The notes beneath the pieces are model-generated. The model ran no database searches and was not told where the DNA came from. It saw only the letters and a list, made by a program, of their open reading frames with translations. A program made the position numbers and the translations under genes. This document shows positions 1 to 9,055 of a DNA stretch of 64,000 nucleotides, in pieces. Positions within the stretch are counted from its first letter, which is position 1. Each line of letters opens with the position of its first letter. The stretch covers positions 1,860,001 to 1,924,000 of the forward strand of contig CP021238.1 in assembly GCA_002291465.1 (NCBI GenBank), written 5' to 3'. The stretch comes from Mycobacterium lepraemurium. GTDB lineage: Bacteria > Actinomycetota > Actinomycetes > Mycobacteriales > Mycobacteriaceae.

Positions 1-493
1 CATGCTCGACGAGATCACCACCACCTGGGACAAGTGGGTGACACCCACCGAACGCACCACCGCCAAGGGCGTCATCAAACCCGGGCACGTCGCCGCCGTC
101 CGGTTCACCATCAACGGCGTCTACCGCGGCGAGACCCGCATCCAGCTCGAGCACGTCAACCGGATTGGGCTGGACGCCGCCCCGGACTGGCTGTCGGGCC
201 GCGACAACGACGTCTACCGGGTGGACATCGAAGGCACCCTGAGCATCTTCCAGGAGACCGCGTTCCGGTTCACCGACGGCTCCGGCCGGGACGCGGCCGC
301 GGCCGGATGCCTGGCTACCGGGTTGCGGGCGCTGAACGCCGTGCCGGCGGTCAACGAGCTGCGGCCCGGCTGGGTCATCCCGCTCGACCTGCCGCTGATC
401 CCCGGCGCCGGCACCATCCGCTGGGGCGTACACAGCGTGCGCATAGCCGAAGCTGACTCGAGATACAGGTTTCGACGGCACAATGATGGCTAG
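1..493 (+). CDS. C-terminal part of a dihydrodipicolinate-reductase-like / diaminopentanoate-dehydrogenase-like NAD(P) oxidoreductase
   Basis: The window opens inside this gene, so the true start is missing; about 163 codons remain, ending in TAG. The fragment resembles the C-terminal half of mycobacterial proteins annotated as dihydrodipicolinate reductase or 2,4-diaminopentanoate dehydrogenase: a mixed alpha/beta substrate domain ending in a GAGTIRWG-like segment. The N-terminal Rossmann motif lies outside the window. The Hsp70-like gene begins 40 bp downstream on the same strand. The last 15 or so residues are basic and unlike the rest. The family call is from sequence feel; the substrate is unknown. 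Confidence 0.5.
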   Translation, partial: MLDEITTTWDKWVTPTERTTAKGVIKPGHVAAVRFTINGVYRGETRIQLEHVNRIGLDAAPDWLSGRDNDVYRVDIEGTLSIFQETAFRFTDGSGRDAAAAGCLATGLRALNAVPAVNELRPGWVIPLDLPLIPGAGTIRWGVHSVRIAEADSRYRFRRHNDG

Positions 494-533
494 CCGAATG
501 CGAGTCGGTGCGCTGCGAACACGGGGATCACAC

Positions 534-2202
534 ATGGCCAATGGAGCTGGGACCGCACTGGGCTTGTCGATCGGCGCCACCAACCTGGCGGCCGTCACCT
601 CCGATCACGCCGTCACCCGCAAGCCCGTCCTGACCCGGTATCCGGACCGGCTCACCGAGGTCGGCGTGCCCGCCGAAAATCCCCGGCTGCAGGGGCCCGG
701 CGTGGTGATCACCGGCTTCGTCAACCGGGTCGGCGACCCGCGGCCCGTCGTCGCGTTCGACGGCTCGGTGTACCGCAGCGAGATACTGCTGGCCGACGCG
801 CTGCGGGCGCTGGCCTACGCCGCCACCGGCGGGCGCGCCCTGCCCGACGACATCGCCGGCGACCTACCCGGCGCACTGGGAGTCGGCGGCGGTGGAGGCC
901 CTGGGCGCCGCGCTCGGCCAGATCCCCGAATGGTCGCGACCGCCCGGCCCATCGTGCCGATCCCCGACGCCGCCGCCGCCCTGCTGGCGGTGCGGACCAG
1001 CCCGGGCCTGCCGCCGCAGCGGAACCGTGGCCGTCTGCGATTTCGGCGGCAGCGGCACCAGCATTACGCTGATGGACGCCGACAGCGACTACCGGGCGCT
1101 GGCCCCGACCGTGCGGCACCGCGCTTTCTCCGGCGACGTGATCGACCAGGCGCTGCTGGGCGTCGTGGTCGCCAACATGCCGACCACCGGCGCCTTCCCC
1201 ACCGGCACCGCGGCCATCGGCCCGCTGAGCCGGCTGCGCGGCGGGTGCCGGGTGGCCAAGGAGCAGCTGTCCGCCAACACCACGACCACCCTGACCGACG
1301 GGCTGACCGGGGTGCGCGGCGAAATCCGGCTCACCCGAGCCGAACTCGACGACGTGATCGCCCCCGCGCTGGGCGGCTTCGTCAGCGTGCTTCGGGAAAC
1401 GTTGTCGCGCAACGGGATCCGTGATCTCGCCGCGGTGGTGTCGACGGGCGGCGGGGCGAATCTGCCCGCCGTCACCACCACGCTGGCGCGGCATTTCCGC
1501 GTTCCAGTCGCCACCACGCCGCACCCGCAGCTCACCGTGGCGGTGGGCGCCGCGTTGCGGGTGGCGCACGCGGACGCCGGCGCGACGTTCACCGCACCGG
1601 CCGCACCCGCCACCGCCACGGCCCGCGCGGCGGCCCGGCCGGAGCCGCGCGCGGACGCGACCGCGACCGTCCGGGCGCCGCCGGCGAATCCCGCACCGAT
1701 GGCGGTGCAGGCCTGGTCGGACTCCGGGACCGACGCCGCGGCCCCGCCGCCCCGGCGCAAGCGGCTGTTCACCCGGTCGCGGCTGTTCCCCGCGGCGGCG
1801 GTCGTCATCGCCGCCGCGGCGCTGCTGCTGGTGGGCACCGCGCTGATGATCGGACTGACCGCCCAGAACAAATCGGACAAATCGGTGACCACCCCGGCGC
1901 CCACTCTGAGCACCACCCCGGCGCCGCCCCCGCCCAGCGCCACCGCCGAGCCCGCACCGCCACCCGCGGACATCCCGGTGCCGTCGACGTCGGACACCAA
2001 CCCGTCCGCCGAGACCGAGACGCCGATGACGACCACGCCGCGGGCCACCCCGCAGGCGGCCCCGCCCGCGCATCCGCTGCCCCCGCGCAGGGTCGCGGCC
2101 CCGGCGATCCCGCCCATTCCCGGGCTCAACGAACCCATCCCCGGGCTGGACCCGGTCAACCAGATCATTCAGGAAATCGAAGGCAACCTGGGAGTCGGGT
2201 AA
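534..2202 (+). pseudogene. Hsp70/actin-fold ATPase-like membrane protein, broken by three frameshifts
   Basis: The start ATG 534 opens with LGLSIGATNLAAV, a phosphate-1-like loop of the Hsp70/actin ATPase fold. The phosphate-2-like motif CDFGGSGTS follows near 1036, and STGGGANLP near 1441 fits the adenosine motif. A single membrane helix (about 1795-1857) is followed by a Pro/Thr-rich tail. The natural protein can be read only by changing frame near 860, 940 and 1017. For example, the YPAHWESAAVEALG block is one frame over from the N-terminus and PIVPIPDAAAALLAV is back in the first frame. Each step fits a small indel. Mycobacterial relatives are usually intact, so I call this a decayed gene. 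The cellular role of the family is unclear. Confidence 0.7.
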
Positions 2203-2214
2203 TTCCCTTACTGC

Positions 2215-2562
2215 TCAGCCCTTTTCGCCCTTGTTCGGGGCGGCGGCGGCTTCCCGGAGCACCTCGTTGAGGGCCTTGTCCTTTTCGATCTGATCCTGCA
2301 AGGCCTGCTCGTCGCGGCCCTCGTCGGCGTGATCGGTGCCCTCGGCGACTTCGTGCTTGGGATTGCCGTCCTCGTCCAGCCACTCGTTGACCGCCGTCCC
2401 GGACACGCTGCCGCCGGTGCCGGGCAGCACGATGGTGGCCTTGTCCTCGTAGGCCTCCATCATCTCGGCGGCCTTCTTCTTGTCGTCCTCGTCGGGTTCC
2501 GGCTTCTCGGTCAACCGCTGATCATCGTCTCGGCCAGAGGCTTGATCGTCTCGCGCACTCAT
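2215..2562 (-). CDS. Small acidic hydrophilic protein, unknown function
   Basis: This is a 115-residue protein, strongly acidic at both ends, with runs such as DEDDKKKAAEMMEAYEDKA, no signal peptide, no membrane segment and no cysteine. A short glycine-rich patch (VLPGTGGSVSGTA) sits mid-protein. Start ATG 2562 is the only good one. The gene stops 13 bp from the end of the convergent Hsp70-like gene. I do not recognise a functional family. The intact frame and mycobacterial codon use support a real gene, but its role cannot be inferred. Confidence 0.65.
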   Translation of the reverse strand: MSARDDQASGRDDDQRLTEKPEPDEDDKKKAAEMMEAYEDKATIVLPGTGGSVSGTAVNEWLDEDGNPKHEVAEGTDHADEGRDEQALQDQIEKDKALNEVLREAAAAPNKGEKG

Positions 2563-2636
2563 GCATCTACCCCCTCGCAGTCGCAGGTTCGACGATTCCG
2601 TGGGGTACCCGCTGCGCTGTTGTGCCGAAACTCTCA

Positions 2637-3735
2637 TCACTGCGCCGCCTCGCGCTTGACCAGCACCACCAGTGCCTGCGGGATCCGCATCGGCTCGGGC
2701 GCGCTTGACAGGCGCTGGGCGATCGCGCTCTGCAGCTGCTCGACGAACCGCGGGGCCCGTGCGTCGCGGATCCCGTCGTCCAGCGCGGCCACCGGCGCGG
2801 GGAACAGCGCGGACCGCGCGAAGGCCGCCCACTGCGCGCCGAACGCCTCGGCGTCGTGATCGGCCTGGAAGCGAGCCCAGAACCGGTCCGCGGCGTTGAA
2901 GATCTCCAGCTGCTCGACCATCAACCCCTCGAACCGTCCCTTCGACGCGAACGGTGCGCGAAAATCCTTCTCGCTGCGGGCGGAGGTGGGAATCGCCATG
3001 CGCTGCAACTCATCCGGGCGCAGCAGGCCGTCGCGCCGCTGATCCTGGAGCGCCTCGACGATGGCGTCGAGCAGCGCGGCGAAACCCGCCGGGCAGCGCC
3101 CGTCCTCCTCGTCGGCGGCCAGGGTCAACGCCACCAGCCGGCCCTCGGGGGCCAGCTCGCGGCCGCGGAATGCGACGAAGTTGTGCCAGTCCAGCGCGGC
3201 CTGGTCGGCGTAGGCCGCCAGCACCGCATCGTCCCTGCTGCACGACACGTGCACATGATCGGGCACGGCACACGGGGTACGGCTGAGCCACTGCGTGGCC
3301 CACGACGTCTAGCCCAGGTTGACCGTCCGCGCCGGCACGATCTGGTTGTAGAACGACCGTCCGATCGCCGACGTGAACGTCGCCGCATCCGCGTGCAGGT
3401 AGCTCTCCGGGTCGTCGGCGACCGTGTCGAACAGCGCCGAGAAGTCATTGCCCGGTAAACGGTGTACGCCACCAGGATTGCGTGATCGGGGCGGGTGCGC
3501 CGGCGCAGCACCGAAACGGCCGCCGACAACGGCTTGAGCGAATTGTGGCCGTTGGCGGCGCCGTAGTCGGCGACGACGATCGGCTGCGGGGCCTTGGGCA
3601 GCGCCACCTGCTCGGCGTCCCGCTCGAACTGCGCGATCGCCTTCGCCAAACCGGCGGCGCGCAGCCGCGAGGCCTCGGTGTAGGTGGTTCCGGCCGGACC
3701 ACGATGCTTGATTGGAGGCCCGATTCGGGCGTCCC
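2637..3735 (-). pseudogene. SABATH-like (salicylate/jasmonate-type) SAM methyltransferase, frameshift plus nonsense
   Basis: N-terminal sequence around 3650-3480 has the SAM motif DYGAANGHNSL, in the position of the SABATH-family (Methyltransf_7) loop. After a frame change near 3455 comes a block reading IGRSFYNQIVPARTVNLG, then TAG at 3309-3311, then TSWATQWLSRTP and the rest to TGA 2637-2639. In relatives the stop position is Trp, so TGG to TAG explains it. SABATH enzymes methylate carboxyl groups of small acids in plants; bacterial members are poorly characterised. No clear start codon precedes the first readable residues; an in-frame TGA sits near 3743. Two or more lesions make it non-functional as read. 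Confidence 0.65.
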
Positions 3736-3794
3736 AGGTTCAGGCGTGGATCAACGATAGTGGTTGAGTTGCCGGTCAGTTCGGCTTGCCGGGA

Positions 3795-4421
3795 TCAGTG
3801 GCCGCGCGCCACCCACTCCTCGTAGTGCACGATCCCGTCGCCGATGGTGGTGCTGTCGCCGTGGCCGGTGTGCACGATGGTTTCGCCGGGCAGGGTGCCG
3901 AGCCGGCCGGAGATCGACTGCAGGATGGTCGGGAAGTCCGAATAGGAGCGTCCCGTCGCGCCGGGACCGCCGGAGAACAGCGTGTCGCCGCTGAACACCA
4001 CACCGAGTTCCGGCGCATACCAGCACACCGAGCCGGGGGAATGGCCCGGTGTGTGCAGCGCCAGCAGCTCGGTGCCGGCCACATCGATGGTGTCGCCGTC
4101 GGCGATGGTGCGAAAGTCCTTGTCCAGGTGGGTCATTCGCCACGTCACGTCGTCGCCAGGGTGCAGCAGCACCGGGGCGTCCAGCGCGGCGCCCAGCTCG
4201 GGGGCCACCGTGACGTGGTCGTTGTGCCCGTGCGTGCACACCACCGCCACCACGTTGCGGTTGCTGACGGCCGCCACGATCGGCTCGGCGGTGTGCGCGG
4301 CGTCGAACACCACCACGTCGGAGTCGTCGCCGACGATCCAGATGTTGTTGTCGACTTCCCAACTGCCGCCGTCGAGTTCGAAGGTGCCGTGGGTGACGAT
4401 CTTGTCGATGCCGGCCATCAC
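3795..4421 (-). CDS. MBL-fold metallo-hydrolase (glyoxalase II-like), Rv2260-type
   Basis: 208 residues with the metallo-beta-lactamase zinc motif THGHNDH near residue 65, a second-shell [10 protein letters not shown] near 122 and SGDTLF near 143, plus a final HTGHG, all in the order expected of single-domain glyoxalase II-like hydrolases. The start ATG overlaps the stop of mscR (ATGATG/TGA), so the two genes form an operon and are probably translationally coupled. In M. tuberculosis the partner of mscR (Rv2259) is Rv2260, of matching size. A role in clearing mycothiol thioesters produced by MscR is attractive but inferred. It stays intact although mscR is frameshifted. Confidence 0.85.
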   Translation of the reverse strand: MMAGIDKIVTHGTFELDGGSWEVDNNIWIVGDDSDVVVFDAAHTAEPIVAAVSNRNVVAVVCTHGHNDHVTVAPELGAALDAPVLLHPGDDVTWRMTHLDKDFRTIADGDTIDVAGTELLALHTPGHSPGSVCWYAPELGVVFSGDTLFSGGPGATGRSYSDFPTILQSISGRLGTLPGETIVHTGHGDSTTIGDGIVHYEEWVARGH

Positions 4422-5504
4422 AGCATCACCACCGAGCGCAGCACCTTGCCACCGTGCATGTTGTGGAAGGCGGCCTCGACGTCGCCGAGCCCGATGCGCT
4501 CGGAGACGAACTTTTCGAGGGGAAGCCGGCCCTGCAGGTACAGTTCGATCAGGGTGGGGAAGTCGCGTTCGGGCAGGCAGTCGCCGTACCGCGACGACTT
4601 CAACGACCCGCCGTGGCTGAAGAAGTCCACCAGCGGCATCACCAGCGTCATGTCGGGAGTCGGAACACCCACCAGCACAACGGTTCCCGCCAGGTCACGG
4701 GCGTAGAAGGCCTGTTTCCAGGTTTCCGGGCGGCCCACCGCGTCGATCACTACGTTGGCGCCGAACCCGTCGGTGAGGTCCTGAATCGCGGCCACCACGT
4801 CGGCCTGGCGGGCGTTGACGGTGTGGGTGGCGCCGAAGCCGCGGGCCCAGTCCAGTTTGGTGTCGTCGGTGTCGACGGCGATGATGCGCCGAGCGCCCAC
4901 CAGCGCCGCGCCCGCGATCGCGGCATCGCCCACCCCGCCGCAGCCGAGCACCGCGACGGTGTCATCGCGGGTGACCGCACCGGTGTTGATCGCCGCCCCC
5001 CAGCCCGGCCATCACCCCGCAACCCAGCAGCCCGGCGACGGCGGGATCGGCGGCGGGGTCGACCTTGGTGCACTGGCCGGCGGCCACCAGCGTCTTGTCG
5101 GCGAACGCCCCGATGCCCAGCGCAGGTGTCAGCTCGGTGCCGTCGGTCAGCGGCATCTTCTGGGTGGCGTTGAAGGTGTCGAAGCACAGGTGCGGGCGGC
5201 CGTGCTTGCAGGCCCGGCATTGCCCGCACACCGCGCGCCAGTTCAGCACCACGAAGTCGCCCGGCTGCACCGCGGTCACGTCGGGACCGACGGCCTCGAC
5301 CCGGCCGGCGGTCCCGTGGCCGAGCAGAAACAGGTACTCGTCGTTGATGCCGCCCCCGCGGTAGGTCAGGTCGGTGTGGCAGACCCCGCAGGCGATGACG
5401 TCGACCAGCGCCTCACCGGGCCCGGGATCGGGAACGACGATGTCGACCAACTCAACGGGTTCGCCCTTCTTGCGTGAAATCACGCCGCGCACTGTCTGAC
5501 TCAT
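4418..5504 (-). pseudogene. mscR: mscR/adhE2: mycothiol-dependent formaldehyde dehydrogenase / S-nitrosomycothiol reductase, single frameshift
   Basis: Zinc-dependent medium-chain alcohol dehydrogenase. The N-terminal half carries catalytic-zinc residues ACGVCHTD and [13 protein letters not shown], then the structural-zinc set [15 protein letters not shown]. The reading frame breaks at a run of six C (4996-5001; six G on the coding strand). Removing one base restores [13 protein letters not shown] followed by the Rossmann motif [14 protein letters not shown] and the rest to 4418. Family members oxidise S-hydroxymethyl-mycothiol and reduce S-nitrosomycothiol. A TAGGTT box ends 7 nt before ATG 5504, consistent with leaderless transcription divergent from the methyltransferase gene. 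Either a real one-base slip or a homopolymer error; other broken genes nearby favour the former. Confidence 0.85.
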
Positions 5505-5511
5505 GGGCTCC

Positions 5512-5574
5512 AACCTACTGTCGTCCGCCATACATCTCGCGGCGGGCCGTCCACCCATCGAGCCGGTGTAGCGT
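5512..5574. promoter_or_regulatory. Divergent leaderless promoter pair (mscR / Rv2258c-like methyltransferase)
   Basis: Two TANNNT -10 boxes face outward in the 78-bp gap. TAGGTT on the minus strand (5517-5512) leaves 7 nt to the mscR ATG. TAGCGT on the plus strand (5569-5574) leaves 8 nt to GTG 5583. Neither gene has a convincing Shine-Dalgarno sequence. This geometry is the usual mycobacterial leaderless arrangement. The call rests on the boxes and spacing alone. Confidence 0.5.
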
Positions 5575-5582
5575 CCCTGGGC

Positions 5583-6644
5583 GTGACGGCTTTGGAGACG
5601 ACTGACGAATTCACCGACCGGATCACCGCGGCCATCGACGGCGCCAGCCTGGCGCTGCTGCTGAGCATCGGGCATCAGACCGGTCTGCTGGACACGATGG
5701 CCGGACTCCCGCCGGCCACCAGCGATCGGATCGCCGAGGCCGCCGGGCTCAACGAACGCTACGTCCGCGAGTGGCTGGCCGGCATGACCACCGGGCGCGT
5801 CGTCGACTACCACCCCGCCACCGCCGAGTACTCGCTGCCCGCGCACCGCGCCAAGATGCTGACCCGCGCGGCCGGGCCGGACAACCTGGCCCTGGTCGCC
5901 CTGTTCTTCCCGCTGCTGGCCGAGGTCGAACAGAAGATCATCGGCTGCTTCCGCTCCGGCGGCGGCCTGCCCTACACCGAGTTCCCGCGCTTCCACGCGT
6001 TGATGGCCGAGCAGAGCGGCGTGGTGTTCGACACCGCGCTGGTCGACGTGGTGCTGCCGTTGGTCGACGGGCTGGTGCCGCGGCTTCGGCGCGGAGCCGA
6101 CGTCGCCGATTTCGGCTGCGGCAGCGGGCACGCGATCAACGTGATGGCACAGGCGTTTCCGGCCAGCCGATTCACCGGCATCGACTTCTCCGAGCATGCC
6201 ATCGCCGCCGGGATCGCAGAAGCCGCCGAACGCGGCCTGGCGAACGCGTCCTTCGAAAGTCACAATCTCGCCGATCTCGACAGGGCCGACGCCTACGACC
6301 TCATCACGGTGTTCGACGCCATCCACGACCAGGTGCAGCCCGCCCGGGTACTGGCTAACATCCACCGCGCGCTGCGGACCGGCGGCGTGCTGCTGATGGC
6401 AGACATTAAGGTGTCGAGCCGGCTCGAGGACAACATCGGCGTCCCGATGAGTACCTACCTGTACACCACCTCGCTGATGCACTGCATGACGGTGTTGCTG
6501 GCCGCCGGCGGCGCCGGGCTGGGCACCGTGTGGGGCACACAGCTGGCCGTCGCGATGCTGGGCGAGGCCGGCTTCGCCGACGTGCGGGTGGCCGAGATCG
6601 AGTCCGACCCGATCAACAACTACTACATCGCCCGCAAGAGCTGA
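5583..6644 (+). CDS. Class I SAM-dependent methyltransferase, Rv2258c-type
   Basis: 353 residues, the same length I recall for Rv2258c. An N-terminal helical/winged-helix region (about 1-110) precedes a Rossmann methyltransferase domain with motif [14 protein letters not shown] near residue 174, the acidic residue of GIDFSEHAI, and a late [10 protein letters not shown] segment. Architecture resembles small-molecule O-methyltransferases with an N-terminal dimerisation domain. The substrate is unknown; a structure of Rv2258c is known to me but not its reaction. The stop overlaps the start of the next gene (TGATG), indicating an operon. GTG 5583 is chosen because a TAGCGT box lies 8 nt upstream. 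Confidence 0.85.
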   Translation: MTALETTDEFTDRITAAIDGASLALLLSIGHQTGLLDTMAGLPPATSDRIAEAAGLNERYVREWLAGMTTGRVVDYHPATAEYSLPAHRAKMLTRAAGPDNLALVALFFPLLAEVEQKIIGCFRSGGGLPYTEFPRFHALMAEQSGVVFDTALVDVVLPLVDGLVPRLRRGADVADFGCGSGHAINVMAQAFPASRFTGIDFSEHAIAAGIAEAAERGLANASFESHNLADLDRADAYDLITVFDAIHDQVQPARVLANIHRALRTGGVLLMADIKVSSRLEDNIGVPMSTYLYTTSLMHCMTVLLAAGGAGLGTVWGTQLAVAMLGEAGFADVRVAEIESDPINNYYIARKS

Positions 6645-7462
6645 TGGCGGCGCTCGACGCTCTGGACGAATGGCCCGTCGGCGCCGTCGCCGCCGCGGTG
6701 ATCGGACCCACCGGAGTGCTGGCCGGCCACGGCGACCCCGAGCGGGTGTTCGCGCTGGCCTCGGTGACCAAGCCGCTGGCGGCGCGCGCCGTGCACGTCG
6801 CGGTCGAAGAGGGCGCCGTCGAGCTGGCCGCGGCCGCCGGTCCGCCCGGCGCCACCATCCGCCACCTGCTGGCGCACACCTCGGGGCTCTCGATGCACTC
6901 GGATCAGGTGCTGGCCCCGCCCGGCACCCGTCGCATCTACTCCAACCAGGGCTTCGCCGTGCTGGGCCGGACCCTGGAAGAAGAGACCGGCATCGAATTC
7001 GCCCGCTACCTGCACGAGGCGGTGTGCCAACCCCTGGGAATGACCGCCACCCGGCTGGACGGGGGCGCGGAGGCGGCCGGATTCGGGGCGACGTCGACCG
7101 TGGCGGACCTGGCGGCGTTCGCGGGCGACCTGCTGCGGCCGATGACGGTCTCCGCGCGGCTGCATGTCGAGGCGACGACGGTGCAGTTCCCCGGCCTGGA
7201 CGGCGTGCTGCCCGGCTACGGGGTGCAGCGGCCCAACGACTGGGGGCTCGGCTTCGAGCTGCGCGACGGCAAGGCGCCGCACTGGACCGGCGCGGCCAAC
7301 TCGGCGCGAACGTACGGTCATTTCGGCCAGGCGGGCGGTTTCATCTGGGCGGATCCCGACTTCGAGCGGGCGCTGGTGGTGCTCACCGACCGCGATTTCG
7401 GGGAGTGGGCGCTGGACCGGTGGCCCGCGATTTCCGACGCCATGATATCCGAATACAGCTAA
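6644..7462 (+). CDS. Serine beta-lactamase-like esterase/transpeptidase-fold protein, Rv2257c-type
   Basis: 272 residues. The SxxK catalytic motif appears as SVTK near residue 39 and the YxN motif as YSN near 98, typical of class C beta-lactamase/esterase-fold (Pfam Beta-lactamase) proteins. HFGQAGG near the C-terminus occupies the place of the KTG/HTG strand. No signal peptide is visible, so it is probably cytosolic and more likely an esterase or hydrolase than a beta-lactamase. It overlaps the upstream methyltransferase stop by 1 bp and is co-transcribed. Length matches Rv2257c as I recall it. The natural substrate is unknown. Confidence 0.8.
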   Translation: MAALDALDEWPVGAVAAAVIGPTGVLAGHGDPERVFALASVTKPLAARAVHVAVEEGAVELAAAAGPPGATIRHLLAHTSGLSMHSDQVLAPPGTRRIYSNQGFAVLGRTLEEETGIEFARYLHEAVCQPLGMTATRLDGGAEAAGFGATSTVADLAAFAGDLLRPMTVSARLHVEATTVQFPGLDGVLPGYGVQRPNDWGLGFELRDGKAPHWTGAANSARTYGHFGQAGGFIWADPDFERALVVLTDRDFGEWALDRWPAISDAMISEYS

Positions 7463-7613
7463 TTCCAACGGAACACTAGCGCAACATGGGTATCACAAGG
7501 CACAATAGACACGCGCGACACAGAAAAAATCGAAGATTTGCGCAAGCCGTCCTGCTTGCCGGGCCCACAGGTCGTTGGGGAAGACGTCCCTCGTGGAACC
7601 GAAGGAGCAGGAA

Positions 7614-8126
7614 ATGCGAGCGTCGAACCAATTCGCCGACGTGACGACTGGCGTGGTCTACGTGCACGCCTCGCCGGCGGCGGTATGTCCGCATGTTGAG
7701 TGGGCGTTGTCGTCGACCCTGGGGGCCAAGGCCAACCTGACCTGGACGCCCCAGCCGGCGATGCCCGGACAGCTGCGCGCGGTCACCAACTGGGTCGGTC
7801 CGGTGGGCACCGGCGCCAAGTTGGCCAACGCGTTGTGCTCCTGGTCCGTGCTGCGGTTCGAGGTCACCGAGGACCCCAGCCCCGGCGTCGACGGCCACCG
7901 CTTCAGCCACACCCCGCAACTGGGTCTGTGGAGCGGGGCGATGAGCGCCAACGGCGACATTATGGTCGGGGAGATGCGGCTGCGCGCGATGATGGCCCAG
8001 GGCGCCGACACGCTGGCCGCCGAGCTGGATTCCGTGCTGGGGGCGGCCTGGGACGATGCGCTCGAGGCATTCCGCGACGGCGGCGACGCCGGCGAGGTGA
8101 CCTGGCTGAGCCGCGGCGTGGGTTAG
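7614..8126 (+). CDS. DUF3145 family protein, Rv2256c-type
   Basis: 170 residues from ATG 7614, which has a good AAGGAG site 6 nt upstream; an upstream GTG at 7593 would give 177 residues, the length I recall for Rv2256c. The sequence MRASNQFADVTTGVVYVHASP with later WTPQPAMPGQLRA fits the actinobacterial DUF3145 family, whose function is unknown. No signal, no membrane segment. It runs convergently into the lipid kinase gene with a 4-bp overlap of the stop codons. The 151 bp upstream of ATG 7614 hold an A-rich patch but no clear promoter. Confidence 0.75.
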   Translation: MRASNQFADVTTGVVYVHASPAAVCPHVEWALSSTLGAKANLTWTPQPAMPGQLRAVTNWVGPVGTGAKLANALCSWSVLRFEVTEDPSPGVDGHRFSHTPQLGLWSGAMSANGDIMVGEMRLRAMMAQGADTLAAELDSVLGAAWDDALEAFRDGGDAGEVTWLSRGVG

Positions 8127-9055
8127 GGACCGGCCCGCAGGATCCGCAGCGCGCCCGGAACGGCGGAGATCTCCGCCGGCAGCGGGCAGGCGAAGTCGCC
8201 GTCGGCGTAGACGTTGACCCCCGGACACTCGACGTGGATGGATTTGGCCCGCGCCGTGCTCACCTGCTCGAGTTCGACGTGCGTGCCCTTCATCACGGTC
8301 GGGAACAGGCGGACCAGCTTGGCGCGCGATGCCTCGTGCACCATGGTGATGTCGAGCAGGCCGTCGGCGTGGTCGGCGGCCGGGCAGATCCGCATTCCGC
8401 CGCCGTAGCTGCGGGCGTTGCCGAAGGCGGCCAGCGTGATGTCGGCGTCGATCTCGCGGGCGCCGTTGAGCACCAGGCGAAAAGGTAAGAGCCGCAACTG
8501 GGATAGCTCGGCGAGCATCGCCACGTAATAGCGCAGCCGGCCGTGCGGCCAGCGCATCCGGTTGGCGCGATCGGTGACCAGCGAGTCGAAGCCGGTGGCC
8601 GCCACGGTGCCGAACCACTTGTCGAATCCCTTGTCGGCCCGAATCCGGCCCAGGTCAACGGTTTCGGCCCAGCCGTCGACGATGATGTCGGCGGCGGCCT
8701 CGGGATCTTTGGTGGGGATCCCGAATTCACGGGCGTGGTCGTTGCCGGTGCCGGCCGGGACGATGCCAGCGGGAATGTCGGTGCCCGCCAACACTTGTAG
8801 CGCGTTGGAGAACACCCCGTCGCCCCCGGTCACCATGACCGCGTCGGCACCCTTGCCCAGTGCCGCGCCGACCAGGTGCTGGGCGTCTTGCGCGTCGTCG
8901 CCGATGATTTCGACGACCTCCACCCCGCGCCAGTGCAGCCGGGCGATCGCCCGCTGCGCGGCGGCCACCGCGGTGCCGTGCCCGGAGGCCGGGTTGGTCA
9001 GCGCGATCACCTTGCCGATCTCGTACCGGCGCAGCCGTCCAGCCGGAGACGTCAC
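8123..9055 (-). CDS. Diacylglycerol/lipid kinase family protein, Rv2252-type
   Basis: 310 residues. Motifs of the DAGK catalytic domain: NPASGHG near residue 20, VTGGDGVFSNAL near 75 (the GGDG nucleotide loop) and PAGTGNDHARE near 100. The M. tuberculosis homologue Rv2252 is described as a diacylglycerol kinase needed for normal phosphatidylinositol mannosides, so a role in phosphatidic acid supply for PIM synthesis is likely. GTG 9055 overlaps the upstream flavoprotein stop (GTGA), so the two form an operon. Compared with M. tuberculosis, the Rv2253-Rv2255c interval is absent here and DUF3145 lies directly next to the kinase. Confidence 0.85.
   Translation of the reverse strand: MTSPAGRLRRYEIGKVIALTNPASGHGTAVAAAQRAIARLHWRGVEVVEIIGDDAQDAQHLVGAALGKGADAVMVTGGDGVFSNALQVLAGTDIPAGIVPAGTGNDHAREFGIPTKDPEAAADIIVDGWAETVDLGRIRADKGFDKWFGTVAATGFDSLVTDRANRMRWPHGRLRYYVAMLAELSQLRLLPFRLVLNGAREIDADITLAAFGNARSYGGGMRICPAADHADGLLDITMVHEASRAKLVRLFPTVMKGTHVELEQVSTARAKSIHVECPGVNVYADGDFACPLPAEISAVPGALRILRAGP

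Noticed and set aside
721..2073. A 450-codon minus-strand frame over the Hsp70-like gene
   Set aside because: Arg/Gly-rich composition typical of an antisense shadow in high-GC DNA.
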